From: Gaeumannomyces sp. JS-464
Lineage: Eukaryota > Ascomycota > Sordariomycetes > Magnaporthales > Magnaporthaceae
DNA: 64,000 bases
Assembly: GCA_002197995.1 (NCBI GenBank)
Contig: NGZR01000001.1
Coordinates: 11,551,501-11,615,500, forward strand
Direction of reading: 5' to 3'
Part shown: one piece after another, positions 22,600 to 34,340 of the stretch
Layout: each line of letters starts with the position of its first letter
Numbering within the stretch: position 1 is the first letter of the stretch
Program-made: the position numbers and the translations under genes
The notes under the pieces: model-generated
The model's input: the letters and a program-made list of their open reading frames with translations, nothing else
Databases searched by the model: none
What the model was told of the DNA's origin: nothing

Positions 22600-24090
22600 A
22601 TTATCGGTAGCGGTTTAAAAAAAGGGGGAAAGCGGGGGGGGTTTATTAGGGCTATTATCTTTTCGGCTTTTTCGCGTATTTGCTCGTTTGCCGTAACGAG
22701 GGGTTTAATTAGCGGGAGTTCGTTTTAAAAGCGAAATGTGTTATAAGTAAAAAAAGCGGCCGTATATCGGTTTAGCTTTTAAATAATTGTAAATTTTTGC
22801 AGGGTTTGCCAACTGGTCGGCGTTTTAAAATCCGGGTTAATAAGTTATTATCCGAGTTTAAATTATTCCTTCGTTTTTTGCTAAAACTCGTTAGCTTTTC
22901 GGTTTCGAAAGGTTAGCAAGCTTGGAAAATAAAAAAAGTAACGTTTTTTATTAGTTTATAAGCTGCGCTTTTTAATATAAACCTTTCGGTTAATTTTAAT
23001 ATACTTCTTTTGCTTTTTTTATAACGCGTTATGCCATTTCGCATCCCCGGTAAAAAGCCGGGTGCGGTTTATTACAATTTATATATTTAAATATAGCTTT
23101 TTAATGTTAATAGTAAGCGTCGCATTAGTATTTTCCTTTTTAGTATTTCGGTTTTCCGCAATACGGGCACCGGCTCGATTTAATGTAAAACTTTTAACGG
23201 TATCCCCATTTAAAGCAATTATAATATTAGTTAGCTTTAACGTTTAATATAAATAGCTCGCAATTATAAATTATTACTTTTATTACAAATTTTCGTTTGT
23301 ATATTTAATTTATTACCGTTACCGATTCGATACGGGCTAATATTATAACATATTTGTAAAAGGTTTAAGCCGGCCACACGTATATGGATTTAACTTTTAC
23401 GTTTTGGTTTTTAACGTTTAAATTTTTAACAAATGCGTTTAGGTTTTTTAAAAATGCTTCCTGTTTAAAACCTCGAATTACCACGTTATATATCCGCATT
23501 TAAATCGTTATTTAATCGCTAAATACTTTTTCATTTAATCGTTTTTTTTATGTTTTTTTGCGTTTGCTTAAAAGCATATTACTACGTTTTCGCTCCGGAA
23601 TCGTTTTATTACTTGTATTATCGTACTTAATTGGTTATTTAACGTTTATAAAATGTTTATCGTTAATCGCTTTTTAATTGCTTTTAGGGGTTTTTTTACG
23701 TTTACGATAATTTTTCGTTCGACTTTCGACGGTATAAATTAAGATAAAGGTTACGCCGTATTCGGGTGCTGTTAACGTGTTAGGCCGATTCGGTTCCGCC
23801 GGCATTCGGGCCGGCAAGCCCGTAGTTAATGCAATGGCATAAAACTTTTTGGTATTAGCTAATGCTTTTTTAACTTCCTCGAGTATTTTTGCTTTAAGCT
23901 TTTGCAACGTGTTGTTAATTATTGGTCTTTTTGCGGCGGCTTTGCGCTGGCGAGCCGCTTTCGCGTCGATTTTTCGCTTTGTTAACTTCGACATTAGTTG
24001 CAAAACTTCCGGCAACTTTTTATTAATTATAAAAGGCTTTAACTTATTAATAATTTCTTTTTTTTTTTATTTTGGCGGTTGCGCGCCGGT
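22600..24090 (-). pseudogene. LINE 1 ORF1 (gag-like, zinc knuckle)
   Basis: The minus strand starts in the GC-richer 5' part. An open stretch at 23,674-24,015 is rich in Lys/Ala (RKIDAKAARQRKAAAKRP) and looks like a helical or coiled region, then continues as an RNA-binding-like middle. Near 23,130-23,200 it carries a Cys/His knuckle series (RCPYCGK, with later ligands turned to Tyr), and near 23,040 the words AFYRGCE and VIKKAKEVY, typical of Tad-clade ORF1 ends. ORF1 proteins coat the LINE RNA. It is broken by stops downstream of the first 114 codons. Confidence 0.6.
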
Positions 24091-24335
24091 TTCGTATCGG
24101 TGTCGCTATTTCCCCGCATGTCCGAAAACGCGTTAAAAGGATCCACCGTCGTGGCGTGCCGACTGGCCGCGAGTTTAAAATCGATCGCTATCGATTTTTA
24201 GCCCGCGTTATCGGCGCGCGTACGATGCGGCATCGATCCGGGGTCGAGTTAGTTGCAAAAAGTTCGATTTTAACGTCGGAATTAAATTATTTGGAAGGGC
24301 TAACCGGCTACGCGTTTTTAAAGTCGTAGTAGCTT
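24060..24335 (-). promoter_or_regulatory. LINE 5' region, GC-richer island
   Basis: This is the 5' end of LINE 1. It is visibly less AT-rich than its surroundings and carries CpG-rich words such as GGCGCGCGTACGATGCGG. LINE copy 2 has the same island at 34,055-34,330. Non-LTR elements place their promoter inside the 5' end, so a promoter role is plausible, but I see no defined promoter element. A plus-strand open stretch of 85-93 codons is present in both copies and is probably the complement of the real 5' sequence. Confidence 0.4.
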
Positions 24336-24342
24336 TTCGATA

Positions 24343-24357
24343 TTAAAATTTATATAA
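24343..24357. repeat. LINE 1 target-site duplication, right copy
   Basis: TTAAAATTTATATAA matches 16,805-16,819 exactly. Gypsy homology resumes immediately after. Confidence 0.85.
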
Positions 24358-24657
24358 ACTTATTTAAATGTAATTATAAATTTTAAAAAAGCAACTTTTT
24401 ACAAATGCTATTTACACTTTTTTAATTTAATAAAAAGCTTTGCATTTAGCAATTTTTAAAGCATTTTATATACGTACTAGTTATGCTTTTTTCGTTTTCG
24501 AAAAAATTAAAATATCGTGTAAATACGCAAAAATAAAAATGTTAAAATATTCGCGTAACATATAGTTAATTATTTTTTAAAACGTAATTAATGCGTTAAT
24601 AAGCCCGAAAATTATTATTAAAATTTGTAATATTTAAACCCTATTTTAAAAGCTGTA
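24358..24657 (-). pseudogene. Gypsy copy C reverse transcriptase, active-site segment
   Basis: The minus strand reads YLHDILIFSKTK near 24,483-24,545, where the family has YLDDILIFSKT, so the first catalytic Asp is His here. The REYFN-type word precedes it, as in copies A and B. The segment is cut by LINE 1 on the left and by pogo element 3 on the right. It continues beyond that element at 26,521. Confidence 0.75.
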
Positions 24658-26520
24658 ACGTGGTTTATAAGTAAGTGGATTAAACAAACGAGTGGATTAC
24701 CGACACGCGTTCACGCGTTAATTAAACTTCATCCACGAATATTCCACAACAAACAATGGCGAACACAAGCGACGAAAGCAAAATCATCCTAACCTTTTAA
24801 GCTATTAATTTCGGATGCAAAGTTAAACGTCCGGAATGCCGCCAAAATTTACGCGGTTAACTACTTTACTTTCGCCCGGCGCAAAGGCGGCTAACCTGCT
24901 TAACGCGACAGCATACCCAAATTACGAAAATTAACGGAATCCGAAAAAAAGGCGCTTATTAAATATATACTCGAACTAAATTCGCGAGCATTCCCTCCCC
25001 GGCCTTTTGGTGTTAAAAATATGGCCAACCGACTGCTCGCCGAACGCGACGCGGGCGCCGTCGGTAAAAACTAGGTCGCGAACTTCGTTAAACGCCGCGT
25101 AAAGCTCGGTACGCGCTAAATTCGAAAGTACGACTACCAAAAGGCCAAATGCGAAAATCCCAAACTCGTTTTTGCGTAATTCGACCTTGTACGGAACATT
25201 ATAGCCAAATATGGCATTTTAAATAACGATATTTACAACTTCGACGAAACCGGCTTTTTTATAGGCATAATCGCCGCCGTTATGGTTATTACAACGTCGG
25301 AAGGCCGTAGTAAAACAAAGCTGGTTTAACCTGGCAATCGAAAATGGGTTACAATCATTTAAAAGGTTAACTATTGCGGTTAAGCGATCCCTCCTTTTAT
25401 TATCGTTAAAAGGCAGTACCACCTAGCCAATTGGTACTCGGAAACCGACTTCCCACGCGACTAGGTCATTTTAACGAATTTTAACGGGTGGACTACGAAC
25501 GAGCTCGGCTTAAAATGGATTTAGCATTTCGATAAACACATAATATCGCGTACAAAAGGCCCTTATCGTTTGTTAATGCTGGACGGATACGAAAGCCACC
25601 ATTCGACGGATTTCGAGCTTTATTGCCAAAAATATAACATTGTTACGCTTTGCATGCCTCCGCATTTGTTTTACTTCTTTTAACCGCTTAATGTTAAGTG
25701 TTTCGGCCCGTTAAAAAAAGCGTACGGTCGATAAGTCGAAAAAACCTAATAAAGTTACACGTTAACCACGTAATTAAAATCGAGTTCCTTTCGGCGTTTA
25801 AAACGGCATTTTTGCCTTTATAACCGAAGAAAACATTCGAAAAGGCTTCCGAAGGGCTAGCTTTACTCCTTTCGATCCGGATTCGGTTTTGGAAAAGCTG
25901 GATATAAAGCTACGAACTCCAACTCCTTCGAGGGAGCCTTTAAGCAACGCCGAACTTTGGACCTCCAAAACGCCCCAAACAGCTAAAAACGCAACTTCGC
26001 AATCCGAACACATTAAAACTCGGATTTCCAATTACCGAAATAGCTTTCCGTTACCTATGCTATCGGTTATAAACCAATTAACGAAAAGGGCCAAGGCAAT
26101 TATGCATCGGGTTAACCTTTTGGAAAAAAAGTGCTCCAGGTTACGAAAAGCGAACGAGGCATTAAGCAAACGCCGAAAGGCCAAAAAAACACGTGTCCGA
26201 CAAAAAGGGTTACATACTATTAAAAAGATACGAAATGTTTTAAACCAGCAAAAGCTGGATAGGCAATTATAGCAAAAAATGCGCGATTATGGGGGTTAAA
26301 AAAGGAGGGCGACAACGACTCGTCGGCGATATGGCACTTGCGGCAAGACCGGACACAATGCGCGCATTTGTTAGGAAAAAGTAGAAACGTTCGATATATA
26401 CAGTTCCGAATAGTTTAAATGGATTTCTGGCGTTATTGGGTTAGCATGCGCGTCGATTAACCGACGGTCGGGTGTTAGTGATCTACTCGCTTGTTTGATT
26501 TACTTACTTGTAAACCACGT
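24658..26520 (+). mobile_element. pogo/Fot1-like DNA transposon 3
   Basis: The element begins ACGTGGTTTATAAGTAAGTG and ends CACTTACTTGTAAACCACGT-like (the actual end is TACTTGTAAACCACGT). TA repeats flank it at 24,656-24,657 and 26,521-26,522. The inner TIR differs from elements 1 and 2: the repeated word is GAGTGGATTA rather than GAGTAACGC. The left flank and right flank join to give the uninterrupted gypsy sequence seen at 3,895-3,930 in copy A. Confidence 0.9.
24756..26375 (+). pseudogene. pogo-like DDE transposase remnant (copy 3)
   Basis: The plus strand begins with ATGGCGAACACAAGCG at 24,756 and then shows the CENP-B-type DNA-binding region (FGVKNMANRLLAERDAG near 25,005-25,060), the first catalytic Asp in YNFDETGF (25,230-25,260), the second in MLDGYESHHSTDFE (25,580-25,620, with H turned to Y after DG), and the third as PLNV with Asn in place of Asp (about 25,690). 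A 127-codon open tail (25,889-26,272) holds Ser/Thr-rich sequence and a basic coiled coil. A Cys/His knuckle (CGKTGHN-x-R-x-C) lies at 26,335-26,375. Scattered stops inactivate it. Confidence 0.8.
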
Positions 26521-26825
26521 TAAACCATTTTTAACCTTTTTAATTCGTATTAAGTTATAAGCTTTCCGTAAATTTAAAACCGTAAAATACTAAGTTTTAC
26601 CGAGGCTTATTTCGTAATTTATCGATAAAAAGCAAAAGATATCGATTTTTAATAATAACCTTATTTAACGGTTAATAATCGATACATATTTACTTCGTTT
26701 AGTTTTTTTTTTTGTATAAAATCTCTCTCTATTTTATTAAAAAATCGAAAAATTTAATATATCCTTTTCGCAAGTTTTCTTTTAATTATTTTTAACACCT
26801 TTTATTATTAAAAGCTAAGCTAAAA
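26521..26825 (-). pseudogene. Gypsy copy C reverse transcriptase segment
   Basis: A minus-strand continuation of the reverse transcriptase aligns with 3,915-4,200 in copy A. It is bounded by pogo element 3 and LINE 2. No motif beyond this homology is legible. Confidence 0.6.
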
Positions 26826-26835
26826 TAACTTTTAA
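26826..26835. repeat. LINE 2 target-site duplication, left copy
   Basis: TAACTTTTAA here is matched at 34,331-34,340. The empty site in gypsy copy A is near 4,213-4,225, with RIP-type differences. Confidence 0.65.
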
Positions 26836-29339
26836 ACTTATTATTAGTTATACTGCCGTTATGTTTGTAAAAACCTCGGTGCTTTTGCTGTTTTTATATA
26901 CATATAAAAACCTTTAAACTCGTTTTCGGGTGCGGTCCGCATCCGGCTCGGTGGCTTAAAAGTAAAAACCATGTTTGCTTTTCGTATACGGTTTTTGCTA
27001 TATTAAATAATAGTGCTATTTGCTTAATTCCTACAACTGCTTTTAAAAGTTCCATCGCAAAAGCGTTTTTATAATTAATAATGATAATAGAAAAATACGC
27101 AAAGGAAAAACTGTAAAAAAATGCATATTGCGTTTAAATAGCGCCCCGGTACCGGGTTTTTTTTTATAGTAATATTAGTAATGGTGGTATTAGTTCGGTT
27201 GGTTGCGGTGGCTTAGTTATTCGCGTTCGAGGTTTCCCGGTCCCGTTTTAATGCTTAGTCGCGTGGCTGCTTCGTAAGGTTCGAAGGTCGTGGTTAACGT
27301 CGGGTAACTCGACGTAATTATATTGTTTGTTTTCGAAGGTAACGCTTTAATTGCGGATTATTTCCTCGCTTATAACGCGCATTTAACCTTTTTATTAATT
27401 CGCCGTTTTCGTAATTGTATTACTTTTGCCTTATTTGTGTCGTGCTTTCCGGTTATGCTTTTATTTCCTTCCGGGTGCGGGTTTTTACCGTTCCTTCCCT
27501 TTTTACCTTTAAAGGTTTTTGCTTTTTCTTTTCGCCCTTTTTTAATCTTTTTTTTATTATAACTTTTAATTTTTTTTTTCCACTTTTGCTTTTAATTTTC
27601 GCGCATTTTCCCGCCCGCGCTTTTACATTTGCCTTTCCGCGCTTCGTTCCTTTTCCGGCTTTTATTTTCCTGCATTATAGCTTTTAAAAACAAAACTCCT
27701 CGTTTTTTTCGCGGCGGCGCGCGCGGTAATGCGCGCGGCGGTCATAGCGGCAGCGGTGGTGGTGGCGGCTTTGCGTTTGCTCCTCCTCGTGGCGATCGCG
27801 ATAAGCACCTATTTTCCAGCTTTAACAACAACGACGACTTCGAAGCCGGCGTTGCTTCGAACCCCCGCGTTAAAGCTATAAGTGCGGTTTTGCACCGCTT
27901 CGTTTTTTGTTTTTTACTAATCTTTTTTTTCTTTTCTTTTAACCCTACCGTTTATATTATTAAAAGGAGTATAAAGCGGCGATTATTATTTTTCCGGGTT
28001 ACATTTTTTACAACTCGATAATATATATTTCCCGTATTATTCCCTTTTTTATCCCGCTTTGCTAACTTTTTAAGCTTGTTTGCAAAATTTGTGTTAATTG
28101 CATTTAACGTTTCGCTAACGGCATTAATAGTGCTAGCGCCGTCCAAAAATGCTATTATAAAGCTTATATATTTTTTATTTGCTCCGCTTTTTTCTTTGCT
28201 TGGTTTCGGTTATACTAACTTATATTTTTAGCTTTTCGGGTTTTAATTTGTATAAGGTGCGCTTTTTCGCGCGATGTTTGCGTTTAAGTTTATTATTTTT
28301 TTCCTTCTTTTTTTATTGCTTTTTTTATTGCTAATTTATCGGTTCCGCTTTAATAGCCTTCCGTTAGTATTAAAAATCAAGTTTATAACGTTTTCCGTGC
28401 TTATTAGCGCTATATCCAATCCTTTTTTAAAATTGCTGCCGATTTGGAAAATGTTTTAGCGAAAGTCGCTTATACCGCTAAAGTTTATAACGGTCCTATT
28501 TCGGTGCTATATGCTTTATTACTAATGCTTTTTTCCAGTTTTGTTATACCATTTTAAAGCACGCTATCGCCGGTTACGTTCGATTTGCGAAAAACATCGG
28601 AAAGCGGTTTAGCGTCCCTTTTAATACTAGGTTTTCGCGCTTGTTTTTTTCCAGTTTAAAAAGCGCTTTTGCTATTATAACTGCATTTAATAGCTCGGGT
28701 TTCGTTCGCTTTTTTTCCGGTAATATAATGCCTTTAACGTAAGCCATATCGAGTTAAGCTTTTAAAATTATCGATGCGTGGAATTCGTTTAACCGTATTC
28801 GGATAAAGGCGTTAGTTTTAAAACGGGCTAAAATACGGGTTTATTAATATTTCCTTTTATATCGTTATTTTCCTCCGGTTCGCTAACCTTTTTATATTTG
28901 CTAAATGTTTTTCGTGCAAAATCCTTTTAATTTTACCTTCGGTCGGATTTTAGCTAAATATTAAAAGGATATTATTAACGAAATGTTAAAAAAATAAGTA
29001 AAAATGGAAATAATTAGTTTAGTTGGTTTTTTTCCAGTTACGGCTCGCATATAGGGTATTAGCGTTTGGTTCATTTTTTTCCCTCGTTTTTTAATAAGGT
29101 ATTTTCGTTTAACGTTTTATAATTGTTTATAATTCGGTTTTTTTCCAATTTGGTAGCGTTTTTTTTCTCTTTTTTTTTACGCGTTTTTTTTCCACCTTTT
29201 TCGCTGCTTTAAAATTTATTAGTTTTCCAATTTTAAATATTATACGTGCTGCTTTTTTAAATAATATATTCCTTATTTTTTATAGCTCGAAATATGCCTT
29301 TCGGTTATTCGCTTATACCATTTCGGTGCTATCCCGTTA

Positions 29340-32300
29340 TTTGTTTTAACGGGTGCATTAGGTTAACACGTGCTATGCTATTTCCTTTTATCCGTTATCG
29401 CATTCGCATAACGGCGTTACCGCGTTAAGCACGTTTTTACTAAATAGGAAAGCATTTAAATTAAGCTTTTCCGTTTTAATTTGGATTGCTATTAAGCTAT
29501 ATGCTTTTGGCATTTTTTCGTAATACTTAACCATTTCCTTCGTAAATAAAAGGTTATTCGCTAAGCACGCGGTTTTATACCGGTTCGTTTTTTTTGCCGC
29601 TTTCGTTAAATTAGCAATTTTTAATTTCCATTTTATTATTACGTTAAAATTTTAACGTTTCGCGTATTTATATTTAAACTTTTTTTCGTTTCCGCGGGGG
29701 ATTAATTTGCGTTTCGGTTCCGGGGTTATTTTAAATCGGTTTTAACGTTCCGTTTATCCTTTTTTTTGTTTAGCCGTTTTAAAAATGTGGTTTTTTGCTT
29801 CGTTTTCGGTATTTTAACCTTTTAAATCGGTCCGTTACTTTCGCTATCGTTTCGTTAATCCGCTATATTATTCCAATTTCCAGTTATTTATTTTTTATAT
29901 TAATTACCTTTTTATTTAAATATAAATTTAAAAGTAGCACGTAAGTTTTTATTTTTAAATGGGCTAATAACGTCGTTTTATATGTTTCGGCTACCATTTT
30001 AAAGCATATTCGCTATTTTTTCGCTAACTTTTTGGCCGTGCTTTAAAGCCGGCCCTGTGGTTCGGTTAAAAAGTGGTATATTGCGGTTTTATATACCATT
30101 ACGCTTTTGCATATTATTGCGTATAATTATTTCGCTTTAACGAAGTTACTTTTTTACATTACCGCTGCGAGTTTTATTATCGCCAATTATTGTTTTTTTT
30201 ATTTGCCTTTCGCTTATTTAATATAAGCTTTAAAATTTAATTTATAATTTAGCTAAACTTTAAAAAATTTCGCTATTGGCGATGGTTATACGTAAATGGC
30301 TTTAATACAAACCCGGGTTTAGTTTAAAGCTTTAATAAAATGCAATAGCTTGGTTTTTAATACGTTAAATGTTATTTTTGTTATTTTTACCCACATTTAA
30401 CATACGTTTTAAGCTTTTTCCAATAGTCGTACCGTTTCCGCTATAATGCTTTTTATTACTAAAAAGTTAATATCGTCGGCGAAACCGACCACCGTTATTT
30501 TTAGGATTTTTTCCAGCTTATTATATAATAACGCGATATAAAAGATAAATAATATAAGTAATAATGGTAATTTTACGGGACTTTTGCAATTATTAGTATT
30601 AGCGCTAACGTATTTCCGTCGAACCGAAACCGGGCCGTTTTATTTATAAACCAGCTTTTAATTTATTTAACTATTTTTGGTAAAAATCTTTGCTTTCGCA
30701 TTATATCGAGCAGTTTAATATGGTTAATATTATTAAATGCCCTTAATAGGTCGAATTGCAATAGCGAGGCTATAACGCCGTGGTTTTACGCTATTATTAC
30801 TATGTTTATTACTTATTTAATAGCAAATTCGGTGCTACGTTTTTCTTTATTACCCATTTATCTTTCCGGTAAAAGTCCTTTTTTTTCGTTTCGTTAGCGA
30901 TTCGTTTTCCTATTATAGCTTTTATAATTTTAAAAATGGACGAAAAAGTGCGATTAATTTCCATCCTTCCGCTATTTTCCTATTTTTTATACTTTTGCCT
31001 GGTTTTAACAGTATTACTATAAATGCGTTTTAAAAGCGCTTCGGAAAATATTCGAGGTTAAAGCTAGCGTTAGCTATTTTAAATATAGCTTTCCAATAAG
31101 GTTCGCCGTATGCTTTTAAAAGTTCGTTTAATAAATTATTCGCTTTTAAAGCTTTTTAATTTTGCGTTTTTTTTAAAACCGTTAATACGTCGCTGCTTTT
31201 TAAATTTGCCATATGTTTTATTAAAAACGCGTAATAAAACGTGTCGTTATTAAACGTAATATTTATAATATCGGTTAAATCCGCTTCCGGGTTAAAGTAA
31301 AACTTAGCCGTTAAAACTATTGCTTTATTTACGTAAATGTTAGCTGGTTTTTAATTACCGTTTTTTAATCGGTGCAAATCCGATAGTTTAATTGGATTTC
31401 GTTTTTTATAACTGCGCAATTTCGCCCACCGTTTTACGTTTTAAAAAATGGCTTTTTTCTCTTTTATTTTTAATGCTTTTTTAATAAACTCTTTTTAATA
31501 CGCGTTAACCGCTTTCCTTTTTTCTTTTATAAAAGTTTTATCCGCTATTTTTAATTCGTTATAACTTTTTATATTTTTAGCTTTATATATATACGCCGGC
31601 ACTTTTTTATTTTTTTAACGAATTTGGTAAATTTTAAATTCCAATACGGTGCTAGCTTAAAACTAATTAATATTTTCCTTTTCGGTATTAGCTCGTTAAC
31701 GATTAAAGTTAGCTGGTTTATTAATATATTTATTTAATTTCGATATTTTCCGGTATTTTTATATTTTTAATTTCGATATGCTATATAGCCAATTGCAATG
31801 CCTTTTTTTGGTCGTTTTTTATATTAGTGTTTACTTTTTTCCATACCCATTTTTCGGCGGTTTTTTACCGAAACGGCTTCGCTTTGGTATTAATTAGGAT
31901 TATTTAAAAATGGTAATCCGATCCTCCTATTTCGTCGTTTTTACTTTCGTATTTTACGGTTAACGCGTTAAATACCTATATATAGTCGATTATGCTTTTT
32001 TATTCGCCAAATTTTTCTTTCGTTACCTTTTGTAAAATATTGCAAATTCGAGTTTTTATTAATGCGCTAGCAATAATAATACGTTTGCTTTTTCGTTTTA
32101 TTTATTATAAACGTTTATATAAAATAATGCATATTAAAATCCCTTATAAACACGGCGTGGTATTGTAATAATTGCGTTTCGATTTTTATTAATAGCGTGT
32201 GCCACTTTCCTAATGTTTTTAAATCCGGCGAATATATCGAGTAAATATCGATCTTTTTTAGTAAGGTTTGCAATGTTACTATTGCCCAATCGTATTCGCT

Positions 32301-32430
32301 TCGGCTTTTCCACAATGCGGGGTTTAACCGTTAATAAACGTATAATGCTACGTTTAAACGGTTATCGGCTTAATAGTAAACCCTTCGTATTTGCATTTTG
32401 CTGGTCTTTTTAAATTTCCATATCGGTTTA
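29340..32430 (-). pseudogene. LINE 2 ORF2: endonuclease-reverse transcriptase
   Basis: An open minus-strand stretch of 66 codons (32,115-32,315) reads IVTLQTL, then IYSIYSPDLKTLGKW, then AVFIRDFNMHY. This is the exonuclease-endonuclease-phosphatase fold of LINE ORF2, where GDFNxH is catalytic (here Gly is Arg). The reverse-transcriptase motif GFADDIN lies near 30,470-30,490. The RNase H and Cys-rich tail lie near 29,340-29,640, matching LINE 1. Stops interrupt all the remaining parts. Confidence 0.75.
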
Positions 32431-32639
32431 ACTCCGGCTTTTATATAGCTATTATATTGTATTTTTTCCTATTAAATAGCGAAATATCTCCTTTTCCGCT
32501 CCTTTTTTTTATATTCCAATATAATATCGAAATTACCATACGGGTTTTTTTAAGCCTTTTAATGCGTTTTACGGGCTAATATTATTTATTATCGGTAGCG
32601 GTTCGAAGGAAAGGGGAAGGCGGGGGGGCTTTGTTAAAG

Positions 32640-34090
32640 CCGTTATCCTTTCGGCTTTTTCGCGTATTTGCTCGTTTGCAATAACGAAGGGTTTAACTAG
32701 CGGGAAGCTCGTTTTAAAAGCGAAATGTGTTATAAGTAAAAAAAGCGGCCGTATATCGGTTTGGCTTTTAAATAACTGTAAATCTTTGCAAAGTTTACCG
32801 ATTAATCGGCGTTTTAAAATCCAGGTTAATAAATTATTATCCGAGTTTAAATTATTCTTTCGTTTTTTATTAAAGCTCGTTAGCCTTCCGGTTTTAAAAG
32901 GTTAGCGGGCTTGGAAAATAAGGAAAATAACGTTTTTTTATTAGTTTATAAACTACGCTTTTTAGCATAAACCTTTTCGGTCGGTTTTGGTATGCTTCCT
33001 TTGCTTTTCCTATAACACGTTATGCTATTTCGCATTTTCGGTAAAAGCCGAGTACGATTTATTACAATTTATACATTTAAATATAGCTTTTTAATATTAG
33101 TAATAAGCGTTGCATTAGTATTTTTCTTTTAATATTTCGGTTTTCCGCAATACAAGCACCGGTTCGGTTTAATGCAAAACTTTTAACAATATCCCTATTT
33201 AAAGCAATTATAATATTAGTTAGCTTTAACGTTTAATATAAACGGTTCGCAATTATAAATTACTGCTTTTATTACAAGTTTTCGTTTATATGCTTAGTCC
33301 GTTACCGTTATCGTTCCGATGCGGGCTAATATTATAGCATATTCGTAAAAAGTCCGGGCCGGCCACACGTATATGGATTTAATTTTTACGTTTCGGTTTT
33401 CGGCGTTTAAACTTTTAATAAATGCGTTTGGGTTTTTTAAAAGTGCTTTTTATTTAAAACTTTAAATTACCACGTTGTATATTTGCACCCGGATTGTTAT
33501 TTAATCGCCGAATACTTTTTTCACCCAGTCGTTTTTTTTTTTATGTTTTTTTACGTTTGTTTAAAAGCATACTATTATATTTCCGTTTTAAAATCGTTTC
33601 GTTACCCGTATTATCGTGCTTAGTTGGTTATTTAACGCTTGTAAAATGTTTATTATTAATCGCTTTTTAATTACTTTTAAGGGTTTTTTTACGTTTACGA
33701 CAATCTTTCGTTCGATTTTCGACGGTATAAATTAAGGTGGGGGTTACGCCGTATTCGGGTACTATTAGCGTGGTTAAATCGACTCGGTTCCGCCCGGCAT
33801 TCGGGCCGGCAATCCCGTAGCTAATGTAATAGCATAGGACTTTTTGGTATTAACCAATGCTTTTTTAACTTCTTCGAATATTTTTGCTTTAAGCTTTTAC
33901 AACGTGTCGTTAATTACTAATCTTTTTGCGGCGGCTTCGCGTTAACGAGCCGCTTTTGCGTCGATTTTTCGCTTCGTTAACTCCGACACTAATTGCAAAA
34001 CTTTTAGCAACTTTTATTAATTACAAAAGGCTTTAGCTTATCGATAATCTCTTTTTCTTTTTTTTTTGGCGGTTGCGCGCCGGTTTCGTA
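32640..34090 (-). pseudogene. LINE 2 ORF1 (gag-like)
   Basis: This minus-strand region is homologous to LINE 1 ORF1. Cys/His knuckle remains lie near 33,120-33,200. The conserved Ala/Lys-rich N-terminal helix is near 33,900-34,010 and is more damaged than in LINE 1. There is no long open frame. Confidence 0.55.
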
Positions 34091-34330
34091 TTAGTGTTGC
34101 TGCTTCCCCGCGTGTCCGAAAACGCGTTAAAAGGATCCACCGTCGTAGCGTGCCGACTGGCCGCGAGCTTAAAATCGATCGCCATCGATTTTTAACCCGC
34201 GCCGTCGGCGCGCGCACAATGCGGCATCGATTTAAAGTCGAGTCGGCTGCGAAAGGTTCGATTTTAGCGTTAAAATTGGATTATTTGGAAAGGCTAACCG
34301 GCTACGCGTTTTTAAAGTCGCAGCAGCTTT
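34055..34330 (-). promoter_or_regulatory. LINE 2 5' region, GC-richer island
   Basis: This is the counterpart of 24,060-24,335 and is likewise CpG-rich (for example GCCGTCGGCGCGCGCACAAT). A promoter role is inferred only from its position at the LINE 5' end. Confidence 0.35.
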
Positions 34331-34340
34331 TAACTTTTAA
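34331..34340. repeat. LINE 2 target-site duplication, right copy
   Basis: TAACTTTTAA matches 26,826-26,835. Gypsy sequence resumes after it. Confidence 0.65.

Larger units (their letters stand above)
16820..24342 (-). mobile_element. Tad-like LINE copy 1, RIP-mutated
   Basis: A non-LTR retrotransposon of about 7.5 kb lies on the minus strand, with its 5' end on the right. It is flanked by a 15-base target duplication and matches 26,836-34,330 end to end. Minus-strand domains are ORF1 with Cys/His knuckles (about 22,600-24,090), ORF2 with endonuclease, reverse transcriptase (FADD near 20,470-20,490) and RNase H to Cys-rich tail (about 19,380-19,700). About 2.5 kb of further sequence separates ORF2 from the 3' end. 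The 3' end is ACTTATTATTAG on the plus strand, so there is no plain poly-A tail. Confidence 0.88.
26836..34330 (-). mobile_element. Tad-like LINE copy 2, RIP-mutated
   Basis: This copy is 7.5 kb, minus strand, same family as LINE 1 and inserted about 2.5 kb away in the same gypsy element in the same orientation. The two differ by many C/T and G/A changes and a few indels. ORF1 lies about 32,640-34,090, ORF2 about 29,340-32,430, with a 3' region of about 2.5 kb. Clear motifs are an endonuclease block ending in DFNMH (32,115-32,315) and an FADD reverse-transcriptase motif (about 30,470-30,490). Confidence 0.88.
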
